From Parietaria judaica (Eukaryota > Streptophyta > Magnoliopsida > Rosales > Urticaceae): a stretch of 64,000 nt of DNA. The stretch is taken from NCBI GenBank assembly GCA_954871525.1, contig OX940867.1, positions 1 to 64,000 of the forward strand, given 5' to 3'. A program made the position numbers and the translations under genes. Shown here piece after piece: positions 23,780 to 36,717 of the stretch (its first letter is position 1; each line of letters begins with the position of its first letter). The notes beneath the pieces were generated by a model that worked only from the letters and a program-made list of their open reading frames with translations, was not told the origin of the DNA and searched no databases.

Positions 23780-24280
23780 TAACACATGATCTATGATGGA
23801 AATCTTGGGTTTATATAGGATAGGAATATACCTATGTAACATGTGTAACCCGTTAAGAACACATGCTTAATGAATCGTTCGTAATTTAATTCACATAGGA
23901 ATATAGTGAATTAGTTAGGAAAGATAACTCGAATTGAATATCGGAAGAGTTCTTTTTTATGCATTAGGAGTCTTGGTTAACAACTTGTAGCAATTTAATG
24001 ATCGAATGAATGATATGAAGAATCGGGTGAAGTGTTGAGGAATGATTGTGATCCTATATTTCTCTATTTGTCCAAAGCTTTCAATTTTTAGTTTTTAGTT
24101 TTTATTTTTCTTTAGTTATTTAATTGATCATATTAAAAATTTATTTGTTTAGATAAAATTAAGGTGACATAAAACTAGTAATTAGCCAAATTAATAGTAA
24201 CAATTCTCCGTGGGATCGACTTTTCTTATTATTATATTACTTGTTTTCGATACGTATACTTGCGTAGAAAATTCACAACA

Positions 24281-26505
24281 GTAATCACTTTTGTATTGGA
24301 AAGAATTTAAAAATACCAAAAGTCCTAACAAAAGATAATTAAGTCTCAATAAATAAATCAAAAACATAATTCATAAAAATACATAGTCAAAATCCATATC
24401 CAAAATGTCCAACAAATACATAGCTGCGTAATCCAAATCTATAACACAAAATCCAGAACATGTTCAAAATACAATATAAATTATAAACATGTCCACACTC
24501 TGATTATATTTATTTTTTAATTTTTAAAATCGGGAGATTTTAGTCCCTTAGTACCTCGAAGCTCGAACCCGTTCCCAAACAAAGGAACCGTAACATCATG
24601 GTTCCCCATTACAAAATTAAAAAAAAACCTGATTTATACTTAAAATCGTACCAAGTTTGGGACGGCATATATAACCGAAAAGCAAGTATAATATTTTCAA
24701 CTCAAAAAATTACCAGTGTTTAAATTTGAGCACGCTGCGGGATGCTACTGGAAAACAGCAAACTGCAAGAAAACTATAGGTATACCGCATGCCGTACACA
24801 AGAACCATTAAAAGTTTAAAACCACAAAAAAAAAAAAAAAAAACAAACAAACAAACTCATAGAAACTCCAAAACACTCTTATGATTTTTTTACGGTTTAT
24901 TAGCAAAATACTCAGTTAAGGTCAAACAATTTTAAAAAATACCCAAGGTTTGATATAATTCATATCATACTCATTTTAAACATATTTTTCCTAAACTACC
25001 CCTCCCTTGACTCACTCTCTCCTCTCTCGATTCCACTTTCGCTCTGCAATCGGTTCCTCGCTCACTCTGCAATTGCTTCCCTCTCATCTCTGGAATCGCC
25101 GACAAGCTCTCTCTCGACTCCTTAATCGCCTAATACTCTCAACTTAATTTTTTGTATGAATTAAAATGGTAATTATAAAATTTATATCAAACTGCAATTA
25201 AAAACATTTTCTTTATACAAAATTACAGCTGTGTAATCCATATTTATATAGCATATATATTGCTATTATTATTATGTAAAAATTATTTGTACACCTTATA
25301 TGAAAAAACCTTCGGTAAACCCGTAAAAGTGCTATAGGTTTTTCGATAACATCATCTAGAACACTGCGTTGAAGCATGGTTTTAAATTTCAGGACGTGCC
25401 TTCGACATGCCCATTTTTTTAGAGTCACGGCAACCGACATGGCTTTGGCATGCGGCATGCCTGTGAATAGCTATAACCTATTAATATGATGTTTTATTTT
25501 AATTGTAACCATATATTTATATTTTCTATAAATTACAGTGATAATATTTATTTTTATATAAATACAACTATAACCTATCAATACGATATTTTGTTAATTA
25601 GTTTGATTTTTTTAGTTATTTATATATGTTTTATGGTGATATAGTAGCAATTTTAAACTTATATATAAAAAAAATTATCGAAATATTTGAAATTATTGTC
25701 CAACTTTTCCGTCGGCATGCGGCACGCCCATGAAATTTATGTTGCATCTGCGGCATGCCCTTTTTTCCGATTTTGACATCGATATTTTTGTCGTGCCCGT
25801 AAAATTGGATGAGGAAACGACATCGATAAGAACCTTGAAAGTAATAAAGTGTATTATCCCTGAATAATTAATTAGAAAGAACCCAACCCAACCCTACCCA
25901 ACCATCGTCTGCTTTGTCTCTACCTAAACGAGTGGACACATTTCGGTCCGTGGTCTGCTTTGTCTCTACCGAAATGGTCTTCATCCACGTGGCAGCAGCT
26001 CGGGCTGGTCAGCAAGGGGAAAATTCGCCTAGTCTTGTGGGTTGCTTAGTCTTCGTGGACTGATTATTGAGCTTGGGGTCTTTGGTGTTGAATGGCTTTA
26101 TTTGATGAACTAGGCCCATTACGTTGTGCATCATGGGATTCTGCTCCTTGATGTCGATCGTCTGTGGTGTCGTTGGCTGGGCTTGATGTCGTCTATCACC
26201 CTGCAGCTGTGTGACTAACGTTTTTTGGAGGGGACGAAGTCCTACATCAACATAAACCTTATGGGAAAAAGAAAGAGAAAAAAAAACTATTGATAGACCC
26301 TTAAAAAAGAACTATCGATAAGAGCATCTAGAAAACTAGATTGAGTGTAATTTTAGTCAAGTAAAGTATTTTTGCCGTTAATATGCCTGAATAAATTAAT
26401 AATTAATTAGAAAGGAAAGCCCGCGTTTAAGAACCCAAACCATTCTCTGTCTGCTTTGTCTCCTCTCCACCTACACAGTTGGACTGTAAGATCCTCGAAG
26501 ACGCC
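24281..26505. other. Intergenic with dispersed repeat and duplicated promoter segment
   Basis: 24300-25140 is AT-rich with a short UTR-like CT-rich block (25010-25130). 25370-25450 and 25690-25810 contain a GCATGC-rich repeat family also found inverted at 32815-32975. 25853-25925 resembles 26385-26470, directly upstream of the next gene (tctgctttgtctc occurs at about 25910, 25952 and 26448). Confidence 0.6.
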
Positions 26506-29500
26506 ATGCTCGCATTCCACCGGAGCTTCCTCCTCTCACTCGTCGCACTTCTTTCCTTTGCAATCTTCCATGCCGATTCCCAGGTCTCTCTCTCTCTCAC
26601 TCTCACTCGCTAAGGATGATCTGAGTGCGGAATCGAAGCGTAATCTCTGAGAATTTCGCAGGTTCTTCAAGCTTGTACGCAAGCCACCGGCTGTGGGGCC
26701 GGTCTCTACTGCGGAAACTGCCCTGCTTCGGGCGCCACTCAGCCACTCTGCACCAGAGGCCAAGCGATCAGACCTAATTCCATCGTAAGATTCTCCCGTT
26801 GCCTCGGAAATTCCAAAGTTCGAGGTCAATGTGATTCGTTTTCAGCTCAATTTGAACATGATCTGCCATTTGTAGCAATGTTCTCTTGTTTCTTCTCGTG
26901 ATGTTCACGGATCGATTTTAGAGCTCTCGGCATTATGTTCCTCTAAAACCGTACGCGAAACAGAACGATAGTAATTCTCGTAGTTTAAAAACATGATTGA
27001 ATGATTATCTTATACTAACTATTGTTTAAAAGTAGTAGAATCGTGTCAATTATGGGATGGTCACGCTAATTTTCGACAGTCATGAGCGTCTGCATTTTGC
27101 AAACAAATGCAGGACAGTTAGCCGTAGATAGCAGGAATTCGGATAATTAGTAGAAATACGTGTGCTCGAAAGCGTTTGAAACGGAAAATGTTGAAGAATG
27201 AAAGCAATTGCTCAGTTCTGATCATTTGTTTGGGAGAACTTAGTCTGCCTTGCGTAGAAAGACTTCGTCAATGCCGGGAAAAAAAAATGCGGGCAATGGG
27301 ACTAAGCTAACAGTATGAAAAGTGATCATCGAATTATTGAAGCCAAATTACTATTTTGACCTCAAAACATGGGTAATACAAGTGCCAAGTGATAAAATTA
27401 AGTTATAAAAAGAAAACGGAGGCTGGATTTAAGTTTTTATTAATATTGTGATCATTTGCACAAAATTCGTGTTTTAAAGGGATTAGAGTGGCAAAAGACC
27501 CTCAAGTTTTATGTATAATTCAGCCGTGATTGAAAATTAAGGTGTATATTAGGCTTTATTTGACTTAGTTTTTTGACACAAAAAAAAATACGTGTATTGA
27601 GTAGCACTGATTTCGATATACTCACGAGATTTTGTTTTCTTTTCCTTGTAGATTGATGGTTTGCCATTCAACAAGTACACGTGGCTGGTGACCCATAATT
27701 CGTTCAGCATCGTCGATGCACCACCAATCGCCAACGGGGTCCAAAGACTGACGTTTTATAATCAAGAAGACACTGTGACTAACCAGTTGAGAGTAAGCGC
27801 TTATGAACCTCTTGCCTATTCCTTTCTTTTTATTTTGTGTTCCGGAATCCAATCAAAGTCCGAGGATTCGTGAATTTGTCTGTTTCTTAGTGTTCTCTCA
27901 CTGTTTGTCTCACTAAAAGTTTATTTTTCTCGGCTTATTTTATGCAACAGAATGGAGTGAGAGGACTAATGTTGGACATGTACGACTTTGAAAACGATAT
28001 CTGGCTCTGCCATTCATTCAAGGGTCAATGTTACAACTTCACAGCTTTCGTAATCTCTCTTTCTAGTTTTCGACTTCGCAATTTTGCAATTTCACAACAT
28101 AAATGTATAATTTTAAGTATTGAATTGTTTTCAGCAACCTGCAATTGACACACTAAAGGAAGTGGAAGCGTTCTTGAGCGGAAATCCGACGGAAATCGTG
28201 ACCATAATCATCGAAGACTATGTTCACACTCCGAAAGGGTTGACTAATCTGTTTAGTAATGCAGAGTTGGACAAATACCTTTTTCCCATTTCAAGGATGC
28301 CAAAAAAGGGCGAAGACTGGCCCACCGTGACCGAAATGGCACAACGGAATCACCGGCTCCTCGTTTTCACTTCCGACTCTACAAAGGAGGCGAAAGAAGG
28401 AATAGCGTACCAGTGGAGGTACATGGTGGAAAACGAGTGTAAGTACTTTATGCAAATGCAAGTATATTTGGTAATTAGATAATTAGTAGGATATATACGA
28501 TGAGTTGTTAGTCTTTTTTACTTTATAAACCTATTATATTTGATCTTTTGTATAGAAAGGTGATTGTTCAGAGAAAAAACGAGAGAGAGAAACAGACAAC
28601 GTTGAACTAAAGTTGGAAGGAGAAATTCACAATTACATAATTAATGTGGTAACTACATGTAATTGAGTTGTTAAGACTCTTTATACAATACAACCTCGTT
28701 TATGGTTTCAATAGAAAAACTAGTTATCAGAGAAGAAACGAGAAAATCGGTCATGAGTGAAACAGAGAAGAAAACAAAAACGTTGAGAAAGAAATCAAAG
28801 AGTCCAAAGAGAAAAGATAGTTCTTGTGTTGGAAAGGGTTTAGGTTCGGTTTCTTAAGAAGTTCGCGTAGAAATGCCAAATTTTGGTTCCACAGGAACGA
28901 TTTTAATTTTGGTTCTGTAACAAGAAAAATCATAAGAGTTTTTCTGTGATATTTTTCTATCTTATAAACAAAACTGCTTGTATGATACTAAAAATATCAG
29001 CCGGAGATCCTGGGGTGGTGGTCGGATCATGCCCAAATCGGAAGCAATCGAAGCCGTTGAATTCGAGAAGCTCGTCCCTATTTCTGCAGAATTATTTCCC
29101 GACATATCCGGTGGAAGCCGATGCTTGCAAAGAGAATTCAGCTCCGTTAATGGCAATGGTTGGCACCTGTTATAAAGCAGCAGGCACTCTAATGCCAAAC
29201 TTTTTGGCTGTTAATTTTTACATGGTATTATTTTCTTAAACTATATATTTATTTTATGTACACCATATATTTATTTAAATTTATAACTAAGGTAATTTTG
29301 AACCATAACAGAGGAGTGACGGAGGAGGTGTATTCGACGCGCTCGACCGGATGAACGGCCACACATTATGCGGATGCCCCAGTGTCACTGCATGCCAGGT
29401 TCTTACTCGTAATTTTTTTTTTTTTTTTACGTTCTTGTCACATTATTGGATTTAGCTCAATCAACTTGATTAAGGAAAAATTCACCAATTATGCAACATA

Positions 29501-30048
29501 ACTGTATCTTTGCATCAATCTTTTAGGGATATCTGCGGCATAAGTAACTAAAAACTAGTATTTTGGGGCGCATAATCCCGTTTCTGAAATACCAAACCAC
29601 TTGGAAAAACAAGTAAAATGATTTATTAAGAACTCATCTCTCAATATTATGATTGATGCCCAAAATTTTAGTTGCACGGCCCGGGTATAGGGTATAGGCC
29701 CAAACCGGGAAATATTATTCAAAGAAAATAAACTTCTCCTCTAAATTCATCCTCTAAATATTATCTACTGATTTGTGAGCATAATGTTTCTATTGTTTCC
29801 GACAGTTGCAATTTTTTGTGCCGTATTATGTCATTAAATGCAAAAAAAGTTATTCCTAATAATGTTCTTTTTTACAGGCTGGAGCGCCTTTCGGATCTTG
29901 CAAGAATATTTCTCCACCGAGTAGATCTCCCGGGGTCAACTCGGCAGGAAGCTTTACAGGATCTGTTCAGTTTAAGAATTCCGCTGTTGCTTCTCACAGT
30001 CTCTCCACAACCATGATGTTCATGTTCCCGTTCCTGTTGTTTTTGTAA
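26506..30048 (+). CDS. PI-PLC X domain-containing protein, At5g67130-like, secreted and probably GPI-anchored
   Basis: Eight exons: join(26506..26583, 26662..26784, 27652..27792, 27951..28049, 28135..28438, 29001..29224, 29312..29398, 29878..30048), 408 residues, all GT-AG and in frame. Exon 1 is a signal peptide (LLSLVALLSFAIFHADSQ). A Cys-rich segment (residues 27-67) is followed by the PLC X barrel: THNSF with His82, GLMLDMYDF, WLCHSF with His135, IVTIIIEDYV, LLVFTSDS, QWRYMVEN, MPNFLAVNFYMRSDGGG. The C-terminus ends in a hydrophobic tail after Ser-rich sequence, fitting a GPI signal. Both catalytic histidines are present. The Ca-binding set of true PI-PLC is not obvious, so the substrate is uncertain. 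It is convergent with the F-box gene at 32256-34666. Confidence 0.95.
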
Positions 30049-31213
30049 TGAGGACATAGCCGTTACACCATTCATTTTCGCCGTTTGTAGTACCTTTACA
30101 TGTCATGTAGCCACGAGTATGTGCAGTTCCTTGTGATCGATCGTAGAGGAAGACAATCAGAAGTTTAGTTAGTGGAAAGTGGGGAGATCTGCCGGAAAAT
30201 CATCACAGACGCTGACAGGTGACCAAGCAACTCTCCAGAAGCGGCGAGTTTGTTTAAGGTAACGATGTTAAAAGCTACAAAAACGATTGATATAACACCA
30301 GTCTCTCAAGTTTACTCGTCGATGCAGTTTGCTCGGTAATTAATTTGCTGACCTCTGAAATTTTATTTTGATGCGGATTTCTTTTTAATAAATTGTTGAA
30401 AATTTTGCTTCATAGAAAAATATATTTTCTTACGAACAAACGTAAATTAAAGATTTTTATCAACTTTCTAATGATAAAAGTTCATGGAAAAAGGTGCATC
30501 GAAACGAAATTACTCGAGCAAATTGCAACTACGAATAACGTTGAGGGGTGTTTCCGTCAATTACTAAAAAGTAAAAAACAACGCTTTTTACGTTTACACA
30601 TTTCTCGTGTCCAAGAACTAGTCGTTGATCTGGGAGCACTGGCTTTTCAGGTCTCCTTTCCCGGCGTCGTGGTTAATCGGTAGCAACTAGGGAACGCATC
30701 GGTAGCAACTAGGGAACGTATCGGAATTACTAAATAGAAGTGTAAGGCTTTCCTCGTAGTATATATATATATATATATACAAATATATTATATAATTATA
30801 TCATTTATAATCTTTTCTCATTAACTTCCCACGTGTAACAAGATTATGTCGTTATGTTTCTATTGTAGTACTACTAGTAAGTAATATAGTATGTATGATG
30901 GACTGTTTTGTATTTGAGGTTTTCTTTAGCACTATTTGTTTATTTTTTAATTACAGGTAAACCCTTGTTAAAAAAATAAAAAAAAATAAAAAAGTTAACA
31001 GTAAACTCTTGGTATTTTATAAATTTTATTAAGGATTAATCGATTTTTCTATTTTTATTTTCGGCTTCCGATAAACGAACGGTAAACTCTTGACGGCTTA
31101 TAAAACGATAATAGTTACCGTGGATTTTTTGCAGAATTTTGAACCTTGCGTTAACTATAAAATCTCTTAAAATATCTTCTGTTATACGTATGTATATATA
31201 TATATATATATAT
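30049..31213. other. Intergenic, 3' of PI-PLC gene
   Basis: Contains the probable 3' UTR, a (TA)n tract at about 30760-30779 and AT-rich DNA. cggtagcaactagggaacg occurs twice near 30678-30720. No gene seen. Confidence 0.5.
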
Positions 31214-32059
31214 ATGGGTGAACAAGCGGGTATTCGGTTGCGGTTTTTGACAAATAATAGACCGAATACTGCATTTCGGTATTTTAGAAATGATAACCAA
31301 ATACCCTATATTTAAAGATGAAAACCGCATTTACCGTATAATCGGTATTCGGTGTTCGGTTGCAGTATTATCTGTTTTTTGCCCACATTTACCGCTTTTA
31401 AATTAATATCCACATCTCTATAAATTGACTACTAGTATTACACATAAACATGCTACTAAATGTTAATATTATAAATTATTACATAAACGGATTATTAAAT
31501 ACTAATATTACACCGAAAGATTAGATAAGAAAATCTTTTTGATATGTTGATAGGTATGGTAAATAGAATATAATAAATATAATATTAGATTTAGTTAAAG
31601 CGGTAAAACCAGGTAAGCGGTTGCGGTTTTCACATTAAAACAGAAAACCCCGTTTTTACCTAATTCGGCATTCAGTTTTTTTCTCGATATATTCAGTTTT
31701 AACCGCTTTAATAGCGGTTGCGGTTTAATCGGTATCGGTTTGGTCGGTATCGGTATCGGATTATTAAATACTAATATTACACCGAAAGATTAGATAAGAA
31801 AATCTTTTTGATATGTTGATAGGTATGGTAAATAGAATATAATAAATATAATATTAGATTTAGTTAAAGCGGTAAAACCAGGTAAGCGGTTGCGGTTTTC
31901 ACATTAAAACAGAAAACCCCGTTTTTACCTAATTCGGCATTCGGTTTTTTTCTCGATATATTCAGTTTTAACCGCTTTAATAGCGGTTGCGGTTTAATCG
32001 GTATCGGTTTGGTCGTTTTCGGTTAAAAATTCGGTTTACGGTTTTTTTGTTCACCCCTA
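31214..32059. mobile_element. Non-autonomous hAT-like element with internal tandem duplication
   Basis: Ends gggtgaacaa (31216) and ttgttcaccccta (reverse complement, about 32047-32059) in TA-rich flanks. The interior is rich in cggttgcggttt and taatcggtatcgg words. A block of about 270 bp starting cggattattaaatac is repeated head to tail (about 31488 and 31757) with few differences. No coding sequence. Confidence 0.8.
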
Positions 32060-32255
32060 TATATATTGTCCAAATGGTAAATGGTGTTAACAGACAACAC
32101 ATTTTTTATAATTTATTATTTATTTTCTCCGAGTTCCGTACATAATCTCATAAAACAATGAAAGGAACAATCATATACACATTTCCTTTTCATTTTTTAC
32201 ACTTCAAACACAACAAAAGAAACGAGCTCTGTTCCGCGGTGGATAATGAGGCGGC

Positions 32256-34666
32256 TCAGTGGACCGCTGGAATATTAACGTCTCCGGCAATCGGGAACAT
32301 TCCGCTGGACTGTATCCAGAGAGTCGGACTGATCTCCAGCACGGCAACGAGGCAGTCGATGGGAATCCTCGTTCCATAGACGTTGACCACCTCGAGTTTT
32401 TGGCATTTTCTGACGAGCTCTATAAGGCCGCTCTTCGACACGTGATGGCAGCTCCAGAGAACAATGCTCTGCACCGAGAAACATAGGGGTGAACTAAAAA
32501 ACCGCATACCGAAAATTGAATTTACCGATACTCAAATACCGAACTTGTTAATCTCGTTGCTCTCTACCTTCAATTGTGGACAGTTATTTGCTATGGCATA
32601 TAGAGACTCATCGGTGATAAAAGTTCCTCCAATATTCAGGTGTTGCAAAGATTTAGTTCTTGATATCTGTTGAAATTTAACACAAAATGATACAAATCAG
32701 ATTCATTTCGTTATGTTACACAAAATGGACATCAAATTGAGTATTTTGTAATTTAGATGTTGATTAATAAGAAAAATTGAGTATTTTGTTCAAATCAGGG
32801 TTCTAATTGCCGATGCCGACACCGTTTCGCTCCCAAAATTTTACCGATGGAAATATCGACAAGAAAGTCGGAAAAAAAGGGCGCGCATAAATTTCATGGG
32901 CATTGCCGCATGCCCACGAAAATATCAACGGAAAAGTTAGAAAATAATTTTGAGTGTTTCGATAAATATTAGAGTGTAACCGACGTACCAAATGAAGAAC
33001 GCCTTTGTCTGTGATACCAGTCATACCCCAGAGAGATATGGAAGTTAAATTGCACACACATTTTGCCAATGATATTTCCTGCAATCCATTGTCTGTTATT
33101 TGGCACCCCCATCGGCTTCTTGATCTGTAAATTATACCAAATAAATATAAGGAAAAATAATAATAAAAATATTAGGCTATATATGATTAAAAAAAAAACC
33201 CAAGAAAGAATCATTAGTAACTATTGAGATTAAGAAAAAAACTAACACACAAATTGAATTAAGAAGAATAAAATAGTTCCTTACAAAAGATCATTTTTGC
33301 AAAGTCAATTGAGGCAAAATGACCACATAATTTTAGAATCGCGCTTTTTAAAAAATAATAAATTAATTATTATTATTTCTAATGAGGTAATGGTACATAT
33401 GTATTATTTAGCATTAAACTGACTTTGAAAAAATAATTATAAAAAAGGCTATATATCATCCTACAAAGCAAGAAGAAGAAAAAAATCATATATTGGCACA
33501 CGAAGATTAAAGATATCTTTGCGGTATAAGTATCTAATCTTGTACTAAATACTTTGGCATGTTCTCAAAGGCTACAAAACAATATCGGGGTCCAATTCCG
33601 TCTATGTTCAATTAAAATCTATTACACAAAGAACACATTATTGTCTAGTAATTAAATTTTGAAAACATTAACTATTTAATATTTTTATTAAATTAGAGTC
33701 GTACGTAGCTTAACAAACATTAACTCCACGTGAACGGATTAACAAACATTAACTCCACGTGAACGGAATCGGACTTCTGACATTTTTTTTATAGCCTTTG
33801 GGTAATATTGCGGTTGAAAAACGAGATTTGGACCATATTTACCCCATAAATATCCCTAAGCAAATAATAAGAATAAATTACATGTCAAGGTCTTTGAGGG
33901 AATAAGCATGGCGAAGAAGACGAGCAGTGGAGTGATCGTCCATCTTCTGACCAGCTAAGCTCAGACTCTCTCTCCGGCCGATCGACTGTTTCACCGCTTT
34001 CTTCCATTTCCGGCAAACACTGCTTGCTCTGAAATCCATTATTCACTAACAAGTCAATCATTTATGCCAAAACCGGACAGGCCCGGGCCAGTTCTTGATA
34101 ATTATTTTTTTACAAAACAACCCAGTTTTCCTACCAAAATTGAGCTTCGGGGACAAAATCTCCCGCCCAATAAAACGCAAATAAAGTAAACAAAACAAAA
34201 TAATTAATTCATACTAAAACCCGGAACCTGGTAAGGATTGGGCTGCTTTTGCCCGTCCAGACCAGGTCTCTTATCTTTTTTCGACAAAAAGAAAAAACCC
34301 GGTTTTCAAGTCAAAACCCAGCTTCGGGGTCAAAATTTTTACCCGGCAAAACAAGAACAAATCAAAAGATAACATAAACAAAATGTATCAAGACAACAAA
34401 ACAAATTCCACAATTTATGCTAAAACCGGAACCGGGCCAGGACCGGCTCGGGTTCCCAGTTTATGAACCGGAACCAGACTATTCCTAGGCCGAAACCAAG
34501 CTTCAAAGCTAAAATTTTCACCCGGGGAAAACATGAACAAATTGAAGAAGAGAAATGAAAAGAAAGAAGAAACATACTGAGCCAAATCAGTGAAGGAAGT
34601 GATCGGAACAAAGATGTAAGCAAGCAAGTCTATTGGAAGACGATCGATCTCTGCTTCATCCTCCAT
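32256..34666 (-). CDS. F-box/LRR protein, At5g67140-like
   Basis: Five exons: complement(join(32256..32468, 32568..32666, 32989..33124, 33882..34028, 34578..34666)), 227 residues, all junctions GT-AG with matching phase. The N-terminal F-box reads DRLPIDLLAYIF, TSFTDLAQASSVCRKWKKAV (residues about 8-42). It is followed by leucine-rich repeats: CQITDNGLQEISLAKC, LTSISLWGMTGITDKGV, LQHLNIGGTFITDESL, LWSCHHVSKSGLIELVRKC, LEVVNVYGTRIP. This matches the short Arabidopsis F-box protein At5g67140 along its length. The expected role is substrate adaptor in an SCF ubiquitin ligase; the target is unknown. Its first intron carries diverged tandem repeats and its third intron a dispersed-repeat copy. Confidence 0.95.
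32815..32975 (-). repeat. Dispersed GCATGC-rich repeat copy in F-box gene intron
   Basis: The reverse complement aligns with 25680-25810 (shared words aacttttccgt, gcccatgaaatttatg, ttttttccga, cgatattt). It lies inside intron 3 of the F-box gene model. Confidence 0.75.
34065..34550. repeat. Three diverged tandem copies in F-box intron 1
   Basis: Each copy begins with a (t)aaaaccggaac-like word (about 34074, 34215, 34421) and ends with an agcttcggggtcaaaat-like then cccggcaaaac-like block. Spacing is about 140 and 206 bp. Copies are diverged. Confidence 0.6.
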
Positions 34667-36686
34667 TTTTTTCGAATTTATTGTACCTTTTTTTAAAAAA
34701 AAAATAGGATTTTTTTTTTTTTTTTCTGTTTGGATTTATGGTTTTGTGGTGTGATTTTAAGAAGAAGAAGAAGAAAGAAAAATGTCGTTGTCTTGGCTAA
34801 ACTTCAAATCATACATTTATGAGTTCCTAGCCAATCTTTAGTTTTAAGGAAGAAATAAATAATGAAATAAATAAATAAAAAAACCGAAAAATGTGCTCAT
34901 GTTATTGTCATAGTGTCATGGTTACAAAAAATAGCATGCTATTTTTTTTTGTGGGCCCCTATTATTGTTTATTGATTAGCATTAGCAATTACTAATTAGG
35001 GAAGGAAAAGGATAAAGAAAATAGGAGGATCAAATTGAAGAAAAAAAAAATCATTTTTGTGGGTCAAACGATATATAAATTATTGACAAATAAAGACATG
35101 TAAGAAACTAAAAAAAATGTTGTGAGTTTGACACGTGGCGACTAACGGAAAAAGTTCACCAATCAAAATTCAATAGTTATGCAAATCCTAAAATCTTAAT
35201 TTCTTTTCTTTTTATGAGGAGCGGACCTAGAATAATCCTAAAATCTTAATTTCTTTTCTTTTCTTTTTTAATTTAGTTTTACCTTTTACATTTTTTCTTT
35301 CTTATTCTTAATTATACGAAATTTGCTTTTTCCGTGGATTTGAATGTTAAGTCCAATCCGGTGTTTATCTTATGAGTACTTATGCCGCATGTATAAAAAG
35401 AAAACATGATAAAATTAACGTTCTTAAGGGTGAGAACTTGAGACTCTCAAATAAATAAATGAGCCCATTTCACGTGCTTGTGTGCACCATCATTATTTTT
35501 CTCAAATATAGTCAAACAAGTGGTGATCATTTTTTAGGATATAATTCATTATCTTTTTTTCTTTTTTTTTAGCTGAATTGGATTTTTAGAGCAAATTTAT
35601 TTGAGTGGCTTTTTGAGAAATATTGAGAGTTCTTAGAATATTGAAGGTCCATGTTCAAATGAACAATGGGTGATTAATTTATTTATATATTAACAATGAT
35701 ATGTCAAGATTAGACGCTATGTTTTATTAATTAAGTTTGATATGTCAACTAACTAAAACCTTCGAATGTCCCATACGCAACAAATGCTCTTTACATCAAG
35801 TTTTTCCTACTTATTTTGATAAGCATACCTCCATACTTTTTTTTTTTAATTGTGTTGTAATATAAAATCATCATTCATATTGAATTTAACAATTGTTAAT
35901 ATCTTTGATAAATTATTCTTTAAATTATGTGGTATAATTGAAAGATGAATAGGCGTGCTGGATAACTTTAAGTATTTATCGCAATGAACTCATATCGTTG
36001 AGATATGAAGTTTAAACTAATACAACAAAAAAAAAAAATCTATTTACCACTAAAAAAACAAAATAATTTGCATCTATTTAAAAAAATATTTACCACTACA
36101 TATTTTAGCACCCAATATGGGTCTCGGATATCAGTTTATGATTTCGTATAATTAATACGTGTTTAAAAAGAAAACCGTATATGAGATCATATACAGTAAA
36201 ACTTTTACAAATTAATAAGATCATATAAATTAATAATTTGTTAATTTAAATCAATAAGATATAATTATATAATCATTGTAAATAAATAAAAAATCCACAT
36301 GTCAAGAATACTAATATAATTGTATTTGTAATTATAAAACATAGTTTAAAGACGATATTATTGAATTAGAGTTTGTTTTACGCAATGATGCAATTGTATA
36401 TAAATAATTGTTTAGAGGCAAGTACTTATGTTCCTAAATATCTATTGGCTTCTTGATTTCGTCTCCATATATTTTATCATGTTTTGAATTTTCTTTCTTC
36501 GATTTTTCTCAACCTTTTTTTTTCTCCCTTAAACTTTGATTTCCAGTAACATTTTATTTTTATTAAAGTTGAAATTTAGATCCATGATTATTATTTGATA
36601 AAGAAAATGAAATCATATATATATATATATACACACCGCAACTCTCAATAAACGAGACTACCGGAGAATTTAAGACCATGATATAA

Positions 36687-36717
<31 letters not shown>

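Larger units (their letters stand above)
15876..24280 (+). mobile_element. Ty3 Athila-type retrotransposon, internally deleted, no recognisable 5' LTR
   Basis: Order: Asp-tRNA-type primer site (15908), broken gag-protease frames to the first part of RT (17715), non-coding 3' region with aagtttgggggt tracts (17921, 19251), 3' LTR (19266-24280) holding a hAT insertion. Nearly all of pol (RT core, RNase H, integrase) is deleted between about 17715 and 17850. Sequence left of the primer site does not resemble the 3' LTR, so the 5' LTR is lost or replaced; the precise left limit is not visible. Confidence 0.85.
19266..24280 (+). repeat. Athila 3' LTR, split by a hAT element
   Basis: Starts tgatgagtcggttttatacc directly after the polypurine tract and ends cgtagaaaattcacaaca at 24280. 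Without the insertion it is about 1.3 kb, normal for Athila. It contains the recurring tgccccagcacc words (19500-19570) and the terminal ctccgtgggatcgac motif (24206) typical of these LTRs. Confidence 0.8.

Noticed and set aside
35370..35400. Possible right end (agtacttatgccgc) pairing with the terminus at 33518
   Set aside because: The pair would enclose F-box exons 1 and 2, the match is short and no target duplication was found.
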